Origin: DAIDKA01 sp035487155
GTDB lineage: Bacteria > Pseudomonadota > Gammaproteobacteria > Steroidobacterales > Steroidobacteraceae
Direction of reading: 5' to 3'
Length of the DNA stretch: 64,000 bases
Assembly (NCBI GenBank): GCA_035487155.1
Contig: DATHMK010000006.1
Coordinates: 62,001-126,000 of the forward strand
How positions within the stretch are numbered: the stretch's first letter is position 1; each line of letters opens with the position of its first letter. The translations under genes were made by a program, and so were the position numbers. Positions 45,307-53,317 of the stretch are shown piece after piece. A model generated the notes under the pieces. That model was not told the DNA's origin and did no database searches. It saw only the letters and a program-made list of their open reading frames with translations.

Positions 45307-46659
45307 CTATCGAGGCTCCTGGATGTAGAGGGCGCGCTCATGCGAGAACGTCCTGAATCCGAAGACCCCGTGATAGCTGCCCATGCCACTTTGATTGACC
45401 CCACCGAAAGGTAACTGGTTCTCGAGGTAATGGGAAAAAAATCCGTTCACCGTGACGCCGCCTGATGAGGTTCTGCTGAGTATCTTGTCGATATTGTTTT
45501 GGCTGTAGCTGTAAATGTAGAGCGCCAAGGGCTTGGGCCAGCTGGAAATGCATGTGATGACTTCATCGATGTTCCCGTAAGTCAGGACGGGTACGATCGG
45601 CCCGAAAATCTCCTCCTGCATGATGAGCATGTCAGGAGTCACATCTGTGAGCAGCGTCGGATGGATCGTGCGGTCGGCCTCTTCGAAAGTGCCTCCCACT
45701 GCAATCTTGGCGCCCTTGGCCACGGCATCATCGAAAAGCTTCCTGATGCGGGAGAAGTTCTGAGCGTTGATGATCTGGGCAATCCCTTCCTTCTTGATGC
45801 TCCCGTCTTCCCGATATAGGTTCTGCTTCACCCTGTCGCGAAACTCCTCCACCAAAGCGCTCTGCTGCTGCTGCTTGATGAATACGTAGTCCGGTGAGAT
45901 GCAGGCTTGCCCTCCATTGAATTGCTTTGCTGCCGCCAGATCCGCGCCGACCTTCTTCACATCCGCGTCTTCATCGACAATAACCGGTGATTTGCCCCCC
46001 AGCTCCAGGGTTACAGTGGCCAAGTGCTTCGCGGCAGCCGCCATGACCAGCTTGCCTACTCGGGTGCTGCCGGTGAAAAAGATATGGCTGACGGGGAGCT
46101 CGAGCAAGGCGGTCGCCACATCTACCCCGCCTTCGAACAGGGAAACCTCCTTTTCATCGAATGCCTCTTTGACAATCTTGGCGGCCACTTTGGCCGTAGC
46201 CGGGCACAGGTCCGTGAGCTTGACCATGCAGCAGTTTCCAGCAGCGACGGCAGCCGCCAGAGGACCCAGGACCAAGCCCAGGGGAAAATTCCAAGGACCT
46301 AATAAGAGGCATACGCCCCGCGCTTCGTACAGGATCTTGGCCTTGTCGTTCTTGTTCTGGGATGGAGGCACCGCGACTGGCTTCATCCAGTCCTCGAGAT
46401 TGTTGATGTTCCGCTCGATGTTGGCGATGACGTTCAGGAGTTCCGTGACGCGAATTTCATTCTCAGGCTTACGAGTGTCGAGCTTCACTGCGGCCACGAT
46501 CTCATCGCTGTGAGCTTCCACGGCCAGCTTCAGCTTCCTCAGCTTCGCCTTTCGCTGTTCGGCGGTCGTACTCTTCGTGGTCCATTGCTGCGCCTGCTGC
46601 AGCGCGAAGATCCGCTCAATGTCTGCAAACATGCCCACAGAACTCCGTCCGGCCGTCAT
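45307..46659 (-). CDS. Aldehyde dehydrogenase (class 3-like, fatty/aromatic aldehyde)
   Basis: NAD(P)-dependent oxidation of aldehydes to acids. The 450-residue length fits class 3/YwdH-CalB-type enzymes. The cofactor and substrate motifs are LLLGPWNFPLGLVLGPLAAA, FTGSTRVGKLVMAAAAKH, the general base Glu in TLELGGKSP, and the catalytic Cys in NGGQACISPDY. GGAGG stands 7 bases before an in-frame GTG at 46665, which may be the true start instead of ATG 46659. It lies near an acyl-CoA synthetase and a TetR gene, consistent with lipid or aldehyde metabolism. Confidence 0.92.
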   Translation of the reverse strand: MTAGRSSVGMFADIERIFALQQAQQWTTKSTTAEQRKAKLRKLKLAVEAHSDEIVAAVKLDTRKPENEIRVTELLNVIANIERNINNLEDWMKPVAVPPSQNKNDKAKILYEARGVCLLLGPWNFPLGLVLGPLAAAVAAGNCCMVKLTDLCPATAKVAAKIVKEAFDEKEVSLFEGGVDVATALLELPVSHIFFTGSTRVGKLVMAAAAKHLATVTLELGGKSPVIVDEDADVKKVGADLAAAKQFNGGQACISPDYVFIKQQQQSALVEEFRDRVKQNLYREDGSIKKEGIAQIINAQNFSRIRKLFDDAVAKGAKIAVGGTFEEADRTIHPTLLTDVTPDMLIMQEEIFGPIVPVLTYGNIDEVITCISSWPKPLALYIYSYSQNNIDKILSRTSSGGVTVNGFFSHYLENQLPFGGVNQSGMGSYHGVFGFRTFSHERALYIQEPR

Positions 46660-46753
46660 AGACACAGCAATACCTCCGATTATTCGCCGCGGATCTTCCA
46701 ACGACGCCGCGATTGTAGTTCATTACAGCAAGCATCAGCAGAAGGCGAAATGC

Positions 46754-47428
46754 TCAACTGCGGCCCTTTGGGGACACTGCGGATTTGTCACTGGAGCTCG
46801 TTACTTTTGCTTCATAGGCCGCCAAGAACGTGCTGACCGCTGCGTCGGCATAGCGCTCCAGCGCAATCTTGCTATAAGGTTGTTCATCTCCCGTGAACAT
46901 TGCCTGATTCACGGGAATCCATAGGAGTAAACCCACGAAGTGGTGGGCGGCAAGAAGAGGATCGTCCACCGAGAGAAGACCCCGTTTCGCGAGGCCACCA
47001 AAGCACGACGCCAGCGTTGCCAGCGCACGCTCAAACCCCTGCTGGTACCAGGCGCGACCCAGTTCCGGCATTCGATCCGCGTTGGCGATGACGAGCCGCC
47101 TTAGTCGCAGAACCGGCGGGTCCATTAGCGATGCGATGAACTGCCGCCCCAGGACAGTCAGGTCCTTTTTCAACGATCGTGTATCAGCCAGCGGCCCTGC
47201 CACCAGCGCCACGAGTCGGTCCATTTGCCCGGTCGTCGCGAGGACCATTTCCGAGAACAGCCGCTCCTTGTCCGCGAAGTGCTTATAGACGGTCTGCTTC
47301 GACACCTCTGCCTGGGCCGCAATCTCTTCCATGCTGGTCCCGTCGTATCCGCTTTTCATGAACACCGAGGTCGCAGCTTCGATGATCTGGCGGTGTTTGC
47401 GCGCCGACCGACCCTCGCTGGCTTTCAT
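46754..47428 (-). CDS. TetR/AcrR-family repressor
   Basis: A 224-residue regulator. The N-terminal HTH is typical: IIEAATSVFMKSGYDGTSME, then EIAAQAEVSKQTVYKHFADK. The C-terminal domain (from about residue 75) binds an unknown ligand and resembles AcrR-type C-terminal regions (LRRLVIANADRMPELGRAWY). It is divergent from a DoxX-like gene, and two near-identical operator-like sites lie between them, so it probably represses itself and that gene. It may also control the aldehyde dehydrogenase gene 95 bp downstream. Confidence 0.94.
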   Translation of the reverse strand: MKASEGRSARKHRQIIEAATSVFMKSGYDGTSMEEIAAQAEVSKQTVYKHFADKERLFSEMVLATTGQMDRLVALVAGPLADTRSLKKDLTVLGRQFIASLMDPPVLRLRRLVIANADRMPELGRAWYQQGFERALATLASCFGGLAKRGLLSVDDPLLAAHHFVGLLLWIPVNQAMFTGDEQPYSKIALERYADAAVSTFLAAYEAKVTSSSDKSAVSPKGRS

Positions 47429-47447
47429 TCAACACTCCTGTCTCAAG

Positions 47448-47464
47448 TACTAGACAGTACAGTA
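47448..47464. promoter_or_regulatory. TetR operator site 1
   Basis: TACTAGACAGTACAGTA is a 17-bp inverted repeat of the form TACTnnACnGTnnAGTA. It is repeated with one base changed at 47493 and lies just upstream of the repressor gene start (47428). Confidence 0.65.
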
Positions 47465-47492
47465 CCGTATATGCTACAACCAGTCCAACCGG

Positions 47493-47509
47493 TACTAGAC
47501 CGTACAGTA
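47493..47509. promoter_or_regulatory. TetR operator site 2
   Basis: TACTAGACCGTACAGTA is the second copy of the site at 47448, differing only at the central base, 45 bp away. It lies upstream of the DoxX-like gene (47538). One site facing each divergent gene suggests joint repression by the TetR protein. Confidence 0.65.
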
Positions 47510-47537
47510 CTTGTGTAGGCAACAGGAGGCCACCGTC

Positions 47538-47945
47538 ATGACAATGGTTACTGATTCAGGATCGGGAGCGACGGCGAAGACCCGCATTGGCTGGGGACTT
47601 AGCATTCTGACCATTGCCTTCATGCTATTCGACGCGGCCGGGAAACTCGCTCTCGAATCTCATGTCGTGGCATCGACCACGGCAATCGGCTTTCCGGTTT
47701 CTGTGATCAGGCCTATCGGCATCATTGCTCTACTCTGCACCATTCTGTACGCCATCCCTCGGACCGCCATCCTCGGTGCCGTGGTCCTGACGGGTTTTTG
47801 TGGTGGCGCGGTGGCGAGCAAGCTGCGCATTGAAGACCCCTTGTTCAGTTCGATCTTGTTCGGCGTCTACTTTGGAGTCATCGCCTGGGGCGGGCTCTAC
47901 CTGCGAGACGAACGGCTGCGTTCACTGTTCCCGTTTCGTCGATAG
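47538..47945 (+). CDS. DoxX-like membrane protein
   Basis: A 135-residue integral membrane protein with four segments and the DoxX-like pattern GWGLSILTIAFMLFDAAGKL, followed by PIGIIALLCTILYAIPRTAI and GAVVLTGFCGGAVASKLRI. AGGAGG stands 11 bases before the ATG at 47538. DoxX-like proteins accompany redox or stress functions, but the role is not established. It shares a control region with the TetR gene and precedes a VOC gene, probably in the same transcript. Confidence 0.85.
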   Translation: MTMVTDSGSGATAKTRIGWGLSILTIAFMLFDAAGKLALESHVVASTTAIGFPVSVIRPIGIIALLCTILYAIPRTAILGAVVLTGFCGGAVASKLRIEDPLFSSILFGVYFGVIAWGGLYLRDERLRSLFPFRR

Positions 47946-47999
47946 ATCAGTGAATCTCCAAAAACACCTTCCCCGACAGGACACGAGGAGACATGATCT

Positions 48000-48410
48000 A
48001 TGCAAGTCGCTACCTATCTGAACTTCAATGGAAATTGCGAAGCCGCTTTCAAGTTCTATGCGGAAGTGCTTGGCGGAAAGATCACGATGATGATGACTCA
48101 CGGAGAATCTCCCGTGGGGGGCAAAGTGCCACTCGAGATGGAAAACAAGGTCATGCACGCGACCCTGGAACTGCCTGGCGGAGGGAACCTGATGGGTGCG
48201 GATCACCCCCACGGCAAAAAGGTACAGCCTACTGGCTTTTGCGTGTCACTTCAGGTGATGGATACGGCCGCGGCGGAGCAAATCTTCAAGCGTTTGTCCG
48301 AAGGGGCGACAGTGCAGATGCAGTTCCAGAAAACCTTCTGGTCGCCGGGCTTCGGGATGTGCACCGACAAGTTCGAGATTCCATGGATGGTTAACTGTGC
48401 CACAGCATGA
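48000..48410 (+). CDS. VOC protein, PhnB-like
   Basis: A 136-residue PhnB-type VOC protein: YLNFNGNCEAAFKFYAEVLG, HATLELPGGGNLMGAD, FKRLSEGATVQMQFQKTFWS and FGMCTDKFEIPWMVN. It ends with TGA at 48408. The same reading frame stays open after this stop and encodes a complete-looking DUF4287 domain (see 48411). It is probably co-transcribed with the DoxX-like gene. Substrate unknown. Confidence 0.9.
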   Translation: MQVATYLNFNGNCEAAFKFYAEVLGGKITMMMTHGESPVGGKVPLEMENKVMHATLELPGGGNLMGADHPHGKKVQPTGFCVSLQVMDTAAAEQIFKRLSEGATVQMQFQKTFWSPGFGMCTDKFEIPWMVNCATA

Positions 48411-48623
48411 AAAGACACCATTTTATTTCAGACATACATCGACAATTTCAAAGCAAAGACCGGAAAAACGCCCGCGGACTTCAAGCATCTTGCCGAGAGC
48501 AAGGGCCTGCTGAAGCCTTGCGTCAAAGCCATGGAAATCGTTGACTGCCTAAAGATGGGCCATGGCCTCGGGCATGGTCACGCCATGGCCATCTATGCGA
48601 CCTTCAAGGGGGTCGAAGAGTGA
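48411..48623 (+). pseudogene. DUF4287 domain in frame with the VOC gene, no start codon
   Basis: About 66 codons encode FQTYIDNFKAKTGKTPADF and LKMGHGLGHGHAMAIYATF, a good match to DUF4287 domain proteins, which normally begin MSFQ-Y. Here the codons before FQTY are ATT TTA, and there is no ATG, GTG or TTG between the TGA at 48408 and the domain. The frame is the same as the VOC gene's. It is either a start-codon-damaged gene, a fusion broken by a stop, or a readthrough product. Confidence 0.65.
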
Positions 48624-48726
48624 CGCCACCTGCAAGCTGGCGCCGTGATGGAATCGATCCGCCTCCATGAGCCCGGCCGGTAGGCCCTTCTTCTCGAGGC
48701 TGCGGGCTACGGTCAGCCGCTGTTCT

Positions 48727-49617
48727 TCATGGCGCCGCCTGGGTGCCGCTGTCAGCGCGATAGACGCTGAAGTCTCGAGTGGCGAATCCATAGTCCGCGT
48801 TCGACACAAGTAAGAGCGCGCCGAGCTGCAGCAGAACACTCGGGATAACGTACTGGTATGCAGAGTCGATGCGGATGAGCTGCGCACTCAAAAGCAGGTA
48901 GAAGGTTTGGAATATGCCGTAGAAAGCACCCGCACCAAAGCGCATGCGGTATCGGCGTTGCCGCACGCGGAAGGTGTCGGCGCCCGATAGATACGGGTCC
49001 GGACGGGCCGCGCCTTGTGGTGCGAGCAGCGTATAGGTCATCACGCCGAGCAAGCAGGCACCGGTGCCCGTGGCTATAACCAGGGGGAGGATCGTATGTG
49101 CATTCAGCCAGTACAGGTAGACCGCCGCCGAGCAGGCGAGGCCGAGCGTCTGCAGACCGAACCCGAGCCCGATCCACAGCGGAGACACAAAATCAGTCAC
49201 ACGCCATTGCCGCAGCTCCGCTGATCTTCGGTGCGGCGGTGGCATGGCACGGAGCCCCTTGCTGATCCTAATCCACAATGGCAGCGCGATGATGTACAGG
49301 GGCACCGTGAATTGAACGACGACGCTTTCGCCCATGCATACTGCAAACCAATAGGGGCTCCTGGCAAAGAGGAGTGCGGCCACGAATACGGCTGTGGCGC
49401 CGAACCCGATGGCGAGATGCGTCGCCTTGAAGATGGCCAACTTTCGTTCGATTTCCTGCTTGGGTAACGGATAGAGGCGCGGATACTGCTCCGCCGGGTA
49501 GCGCTCGAGCAGCAGTGCACAGGATCGGCGCCATCTTTGTGGTGCATAGAATGAGATCACGATGATCTGGGACGCGAATACCCCAGTGAGCAGGTAGGTC
49601 TGGAAATTGGAAGTCAT
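48727..49617 (-). CDS. Polytopic membrane protein, unknown
   Basis: A 296-residue protein with about seven membrane segments, for example YLLTGVFASQIIVISFYAPQ, AIGFGATAVFVAALLFA, FTVPLYIIALPLWI and YVIPSVLLQLGALLLVSNAD. I do not recognise the family. It begins 7 bp after the GntR-type regulator gene and is almost certainly co-transcribed with it. In YtrA-type loci the regulator usually precedes ABC transporter genes, which are absent here. Function unknown. Confidence 0.75.
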   Translation of the reverse strand: MTSNFQTYLLTGVFASQIIVISFYAPQRWRRSCALLLERYPAEQYPRLYPLPKQEIERKLAIFKATHLAIGFGATAVFVAALLFARSPYWFAVCMGESVVVQFTVPLYIIALPLWIRISKGLRAMPPPHRRSAELRQWRVTDFVSPLWIGLGFGLQTLGLACSAAVYLYWLNAHTILPLVIATGTGACLLGVMTYTLLAPQGAARPDPYLSGADTFRVRQRRYRMRFGAGAFYGIFQTFYLLLSAQLIRIDSAYQYVIPSVLLQLGALLLVSNADYGFATRDFSVYRADSGTQAAP

Positions 49618-49624
49618 ACCTTAC

Positions 49625-49993
49625 CTATTCCTTCATGACGCTGACGAAAGCGTTGCGAATCTCCGAATCCGTGAGTCCCTTGGTGCGCAGCGACCTGACG
49701 ATCTGCGACAGCGCCGATAGCGCGTCCGCGCCGAGATTGACCCTGGAATGTTTCTTGCCCTCCAGATGAACGAACGAGCCGCGCGGACCTGTCTCGATCA
49801 CCGCGTCACGCTCGAGTAGTCGATAGGCTTTGGCGACGGTGTTCGGATTGATCTGCAGCTCAACGGCGAGCTGACGAATGGCGGGAAGTGTTGCGCCGGG
49901 CTTGAGCTGACCACTCCGAACCGCCTCACGGATCTGCGAGATGAGCTGCGAGAACACCGGCACAGGGGATCGATCGTCTATCGTGATCTGCAT
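49625..49993 (-). CDS. GntR-family regulator, YtrA subfamily
   Basis: A 122-residue regulator: winged helix with VFSQLISQIREAVRSGQLKP, LPAIRQLAVELQINPNTVAK and AYRLLERDAVIETGPRGSFV, then a short C-terminal helical tail. The short length is the mark of the YtrA subfamily, which has no separate ligand-binding domain. It begins an operon with the membrane protein gene at 48727. A palindrome GTGTAC-N5-GTACAC lies just upstream (50014), suggesting autoregulation. Confidence 0.92.
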   Translation of the reverse strand: MQITIDDRSPVPVFSQLISQIREAVRSGQLKPGATLPAIRQLAVELQINPNTVAKAYRLLERDAVIETGPRGSFVHLEGKKHSRVNLGADALSALSQIVRSLRTKGLTDSEIRNAFVSVMKE

Positions 49994-50004
49994 GAATAAC
50001 TACA

Positions 50005-50030
50005 GTGTACTGTGTGTACGCATGGTACAC
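50005..50030. promoter_or_regulatory. YtrA-type operator
   Basis: GTGTACGCATGGTACAC (50014-50030) is an inverted repeat with 6-bp arms, and a further GTGTAC lies at 50005-50010. The site is 12-37 bp upstream of the regulator start (49993). GTGTAC/GTACAC half-sites suit GntR/YtrA-type regulators. Confidence 0.6.
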
Positions 50031-50163
50031 CTAGTACGCGGAAATCGGCAAGGCCAATTGGCTGTACGTCGGTGTGCGCAGGCAGATGCTGTGGCCTCAT
50101 TTTGGTACCGATCCTCATTGCCTCGGAAATGCCCGCTTGATCTTTTTCTATAAATTCCCTATT

Positions 50164-50508
50164 ATGGAAGATATGCGGCGCAGAGACTATCTAAGTCAAC
50201 TGGAGCTGATGGTTCTTCTGGCAATCTTGCGCACCCGCGAGAATGCCTACGGCATGTCCATCGTGCGGGAGATCGAACGGCACAGCGAACGCGAGGTAGC
50301 CCTTGCCGGTATCTACGCGGCGCTCGAGCGCCTCGAGGCGAAAGGTCTGGTGCGATCCGAGCGTGGCGATCCGACCCCTGAACGCGGTGGCAAGGCGCGG
50401 ACGTATTTCGAAGTTACTGGCGCAGGCCTCAAGGCCTTACGCTTCGCCCATGCCACGTTCTCCAGGCTTTCCGCGGGCCTGACGGAACTCACGCCTGTGA
50501 CCGTATGA
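50164..50508 (+). CDS. PadR-family regulator
   Basis: A 114-residue winged-helix protein: LELMVLLAILRTRENAYGMS, IYAALERLEAKGLVRSERGD and KARTYFEVTGAGLKAL. Starts at 50164 or 50173 are both possible; neither has a strong ribosome binding site. Its stop overlaps the start of the 50505 gene (ATGA), so the pair is coupled. The same PadR plus prefix-domain pair recurs at 52988-53901. In acidobacteria and relatives such PadR genes often precede large MacB-like permeases. Confidence 0.92.
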   Translation: MEDMRRRDYLSQLELMVLLAILRTRENAYGMSIVREIERHSEREVALAGIYAALERLEAKGLVRSERGDPTPERGGKARTYFEVTGAGLKALRFAHATFSRLSAGLTELTPVTV

Positions 50509-51104
50509 GCTCTGCGCGTCCTCCGCGTCTGGCATCCTGGATGCTTCGGCAACTCACGGCGGGGCCCCATGCGGAGGCCCTTGAAGGGGATTTGCTCGAA
50601 GCGTGGCGCCGTGGTAGGGACAATGGCTGGTACTGGCGGCAGGTGCTGGTCGCTGTGGCGGTGAACCTGTTGCGGCTCGGGCGCTCGCAGGGGCCCAGGC
50701 TCGCCATGGCCATCGCGGCCTCGTGGGCGATGATGCTGGCCTGGTTCGTATTCAACAATTCCCTGGTCGAGGCATTGCCGAGCTACCTGCGCAATCACCC
50801 GCATCCGTACAGTCACGACAGCGAATTCTGGATCACGCTTTTCGTCGCGCAGGCCTTGGTGCGCCTGCTGATCTTTGCAGTGAGCGGCGCCGTACTGGTT
50901 CGAATTCAGCGGGTACATCCGATCGTTGCGAGCGCGGCCCTACTGATGAGCGCATCGCTCTGGCGCTTCGTTCCCTGGAAACTCGTACCCGTGCTTGATC
51001 CACCCATGCATGCCATCCTTCACTATCTGACGGCTATTGTGGGCTTCGTCGTCGGAGCGCTTTTGGCCGCAAACTTCTGGCGGCGACCGACGCTCAGCCG
51101 CTAA
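50505..51104 (+). CDS. Membrane protein with permease-prefix-like N-terminus
   Basis: A 199-residue protein. The cytoplasmic N-terminus (ALEGDLLEAWRRGRDNGWYW followed by RQVLVAV) matches the prefix region that precedes some MacB-like permeases, but only four or so membrane segments follow and there is no periplasmic core or FtsX loop. It is coupled to the PadR gene and may be its partner. Function unknown. A similar protein is encoded at 53314. Confidence 0.75.
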   Translation: MSSARPPRLASWMLRQLTAGPHAEALEGDLLEAWRRGRDNGWYWRQVLVAVAVNLLRLGRSQGPRLAMAIAASWAMMLAWFVFNNSLVEALPSYLRNHPHPYSHDSEFWITLFVAQALVRLLIFAVSGAVLVRIQRVHPIVASAALLMSASLWRFVPWKLVPVLDPPMHAILHYLTAIVGFVVGALLAANFWRRPTLSR

Positions 51105-51186
51105 CTATCCCCGGAAGCCGTCTCGCGGCGGAGGCCGCGTGGGTGCTCTCAAATACGTTGGCGTGCACTTAGAGTTCGCAGAATGC

Positions 51187-51316
51187 TGGAGCGGGTGATG
51201 GCAATCGAATATATCGCCGGTATGCGTTTTGTCCATACGATTCATGGCGTTGCAAGCGAGGAAGGGTACTGCGTGCGATTCTCGTGTGAAGAACACTGAC
51301 ACGCCAGCCAATGCGG
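51187..51316 (+). repeat. Repeat R1: tRNA-Gly 3' end plus 110-bp arm
   Basis: The first 23 bases (51187-51209) equal the 3' end of tRNA-Gly(CCC), including CCA, except one base. About 110 bp more are shared with the copy at 54629 at close to 90% identity by eye, ending in GCCAGCCAATGC. Same orientation as the intact tRNA at 56119. Most of the 345-bp gene-free stretch 51105-51449 is this repeat; I see nothing else in it. Confidence 0.75.
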
Positions 51317-51449
51317 CCATTGGGGAGGAGCACCGCTGTGGTAGGGGCGAGCGAGCGGTCCTCAATGACCGTATCTGCCGGCGGGGACCGGCAGCTATGG
51401 GCAATGCAAGTTTGGTATCGGACGTATCACTCCGGCAAGGTATGCACCT

Positions 51450-51953
51450 CTAGTCGACCTTACTCCAAACTAATACGGAAGAACTCTCTTTGCCGGTCAG
51501 TGGGTTCTTTGCCGGCAGCGTCGTAATGTACAAGTGGTTTTCATTGATTCTGAACCGACGAACTTGAGTCGTGCCTGTCCATGACTGATTCCACGAGGCA
51601 TCAATAAAGTGCCTGACCTCATCGCCCTTGATGCTATAGCTTCCTGCATAGGTGAGGAGGCCGATGTAGAGATCGATTCGCTGCGCATCGGTTGGAACAA
51701 AAGTCGCGGGTGCTCTTCGCCCATCCTTTATTAAAATGGCGTACATCCGGCAGTCGGACCCGTAGCTTAAGAAACCACTGGGGTGCGTGCCCAGCAAGTT
51801 GGTCTTCCGGCCGGTCGCCAAATCCTCGGTGGTATAGGAAAGGAGCTTCCAGGTCCCAAGCTGCGGGCCAGTACAGTTTTGGTGCCGTTGCCCGCTCGCG
51901 TCCATGCTTGCCAGAAAAAGGATGCAGCACGCAGCGACAATAGAACGCTTCAT
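51450..51953 (-). CDS. Lipocalin-like secreted protein
   Basis: A 167-residue exported protein. A signal peptide (SIVAACCILFLASMDASG) precedes GTWKLLSYTTEDLATGRKTN and LLGTHPSGFLSYGSDCRMYA, the pattern of the lipocalin-like domain of small proteobacterial proteins, ending with an acidic cluster before VLVWSKVD. The ATG at 51953 is preferred over one at 52007. Ligand unknown. It is the only gene with DUF1330 (52148) in the segment between repeats R1 and R2. Confidence 0.8.
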   Translation of the reverse strand: MKRSIVAACCILFLASMDASGQRHQNCTGPQLGTWKLLSYTTEDLATGRKTNLLGTHPSGFLSYGSDCRMYAILIKDGRRAPATFVPTDAQRIDLYIGLLTYAGSYSIKGDEVRHFIDASWNQSWTGTTQVRRFRINENHLYITTLPAKNPLTGKESSSVLVWSKVD

Positions 51954-52147
51954 TTGGTTCCTCCGGAACGAAATAGAGCAGCGCGCCAACGAGTACTCCT
52001 GACTCATTGAGGTCTCACGCTACCGTTCGCTATCGGAAGTTCAAGAAAGAGCACTTAGCTTCCTAGAGGCTGCGATCTTGGTTCGCGGGCATTCGCCGTG
52101 CGCGGTAACTCGCCGAGACCAACAGCGAATTTCTCCCGTCGCGTGAG

Positions 52148-52531
52148 CTATCGAGAAATACCTTCAACGAGAAATACCCGGCTGCGCGCCGACTTCCGGC
52201 GAAGCGGCGCGATGGCTTGGTATTCGGGTGAATCTTCAAACGATCTTGCTGCCGCAAGACTGTCGAACTCGATCACGACGAATCTATCAGTTGGTGGGTC
52301 GCCTTCGACAGGGATGATTTGGCCGCCGCGAACGACATATTTTCCGCCGAAGTGTGTGACTAGTGGGCCAACGGCGGCGACGTAGCTCTTGTAAGCTTCC
52401 GGATCGGTCACGGTGATTTCGGCGATCACATATCCCTTTGGTGCGATTGTGGCAGCTCGAAGAAAGGTGGGGCCTGTGGCTGCAAGTATCAGCGCGGCCA
52501 CGGCCGAGAGTAAGTGCCTTTTACTGTTCAT
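52148..52531 (-). CDS. DUF1330 domain protein, exported
   Basis: A 127-residue protein: signal peptide (LLSAVAALILAATGPTFLRA) and DUF1330 (GYVIAEITVTDPEAYKSYVA, GGKYVVRGGQ, RFVVIEFDSLAAARSFEDSP). AGGAGG lies 7 bases before the ATG at 52531. DUF1330 has a dimeric alpha-beta barrel (ferredoxin-like) fold and no settled function. The 194-bp interval to the lipocalin-like gene has no other gene. Confidence 0.88.
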   Translation of the reverse strand: MNSKRHLLSAVAALILAATGPTFLRAATIAPKGYVIAEITVTDPEAYKSYVAAVGPLVTHFGGKYVVRGGQIIPVEGDPPTDRFVVIEFDSLAAARSFEDSPEYQAIAPLRRKSARSRVFLVEGISR

Positions 52532-52706
52532 CGACAACCTCCTGCTGTGGTTAGCATTAGCGGACGCCGGCGACGATGAGCATAGCTGTTTGTCGGGCGC
52601 AGGGGTCACTCAGGTCTTGGAACACCCTGCGTGTGAAACCGGAGCCAACGCTAGCCAACGTCTGCGAACGTACTGGGTGACACCCGCCTACGATCCAAGT
52701 TGGCTG

Positions 52707-52866
52707 GCATTGGCCGGCGATGGCTGGGATTGCAGCGGCTGATGGGAATCGAATATATCGCTAGCGCGCGGTCACTATCTGGAAATCGATCAGTTGCGAG
52801 CGAAGGGGCGTGCTGCGTGTGATTTACGTGCGAAAACCCGTCATACCAGCCAACGCCAGCCAATGC
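52707..52866 (+). repeat. Repeat R2: degenerate copy flanked by 21-bp inverted repeats
   Basis: From about 52734 this resembles R1 and R3: AGCGGCTGATGGGAATCGAA (52734-52753) matches the tRNA-Gly 3' end at 19 of 20 bases, followed by a more diverged arm. It is bounded by inverted repeats GCATTGGCCGGCGATGGCTGG (52707-52727) and CCAGCCAACGCCAGCCAATGC (52846-52866), two mismatches. The surrounding 456-bp stretch 52532-52987 contains no supported gene. Confidence 0.65.
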
Positions 52867-52987
52867 GACCATTTGGGTCGGGCAAAGACGGAGTCGCTAG
52901 TTGGTAGCGAGTGATATCCGTTCCGGTCTTTCGTCAGCGTTTGAAGCGGTCATTGACTTTTGCCCGACTCATACTCACAATGTAGGC

Positions 52988-53317
52988 ATGGCGGAGTTCT
53001 TGGGTACCTTCGAGCAGGCTGTGTTGCTTGCGATCATGCGCCTGCGCGGGGACGCCTATGGTCGGATGATCCTTCACGTGGTGATGAATTCGCTCAAGCG
53101 CACTGTATCGGCCGGCGCTGTTTACACGACGCTCGATAGACTAGAGAGCCGCGGCCTGGTTCACTCAAGAGTAGATGAAGGGACCCCCGCCCGAGGCGGT
53201 CGGCCGCGTCGTTACTACTCCGTAGCAGCCGCCGGTGCACGCGCCCTCAATGAATCCCACAAAACGCTGAGTGAAATGTGGAGCGGCGTGCAATGGCCGG
53301 TGGAGGTCAAGCGGTGA
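52988..53317 (+). CDS. PadR-family regulator
   Basis: A 109-residue winged-helix regulator: FLGTFEQAVLLAIMRLRGDA, TVSAGAVYTTLDRLESRGLV, then GRPRRYYSVAAAGARAL. The ATG at 52988 begins the conserved part; the frame is open further upstream without family sequence. It overlaps the next gene by 4 bp (GTGA). Second PadR/prefix pair of the accessory region (compare 50164). Confidence 0.92.
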   Translation: MAEFLGTFEQAVLLAIMRLRGDAYGRMILHVVMNSLKRTVSAGAVYTTLDRLESRGLVHSRVDEGTPARGGRPRRYYSVAAAGARALNESHKTLSEMWSGVQWPVEVKR

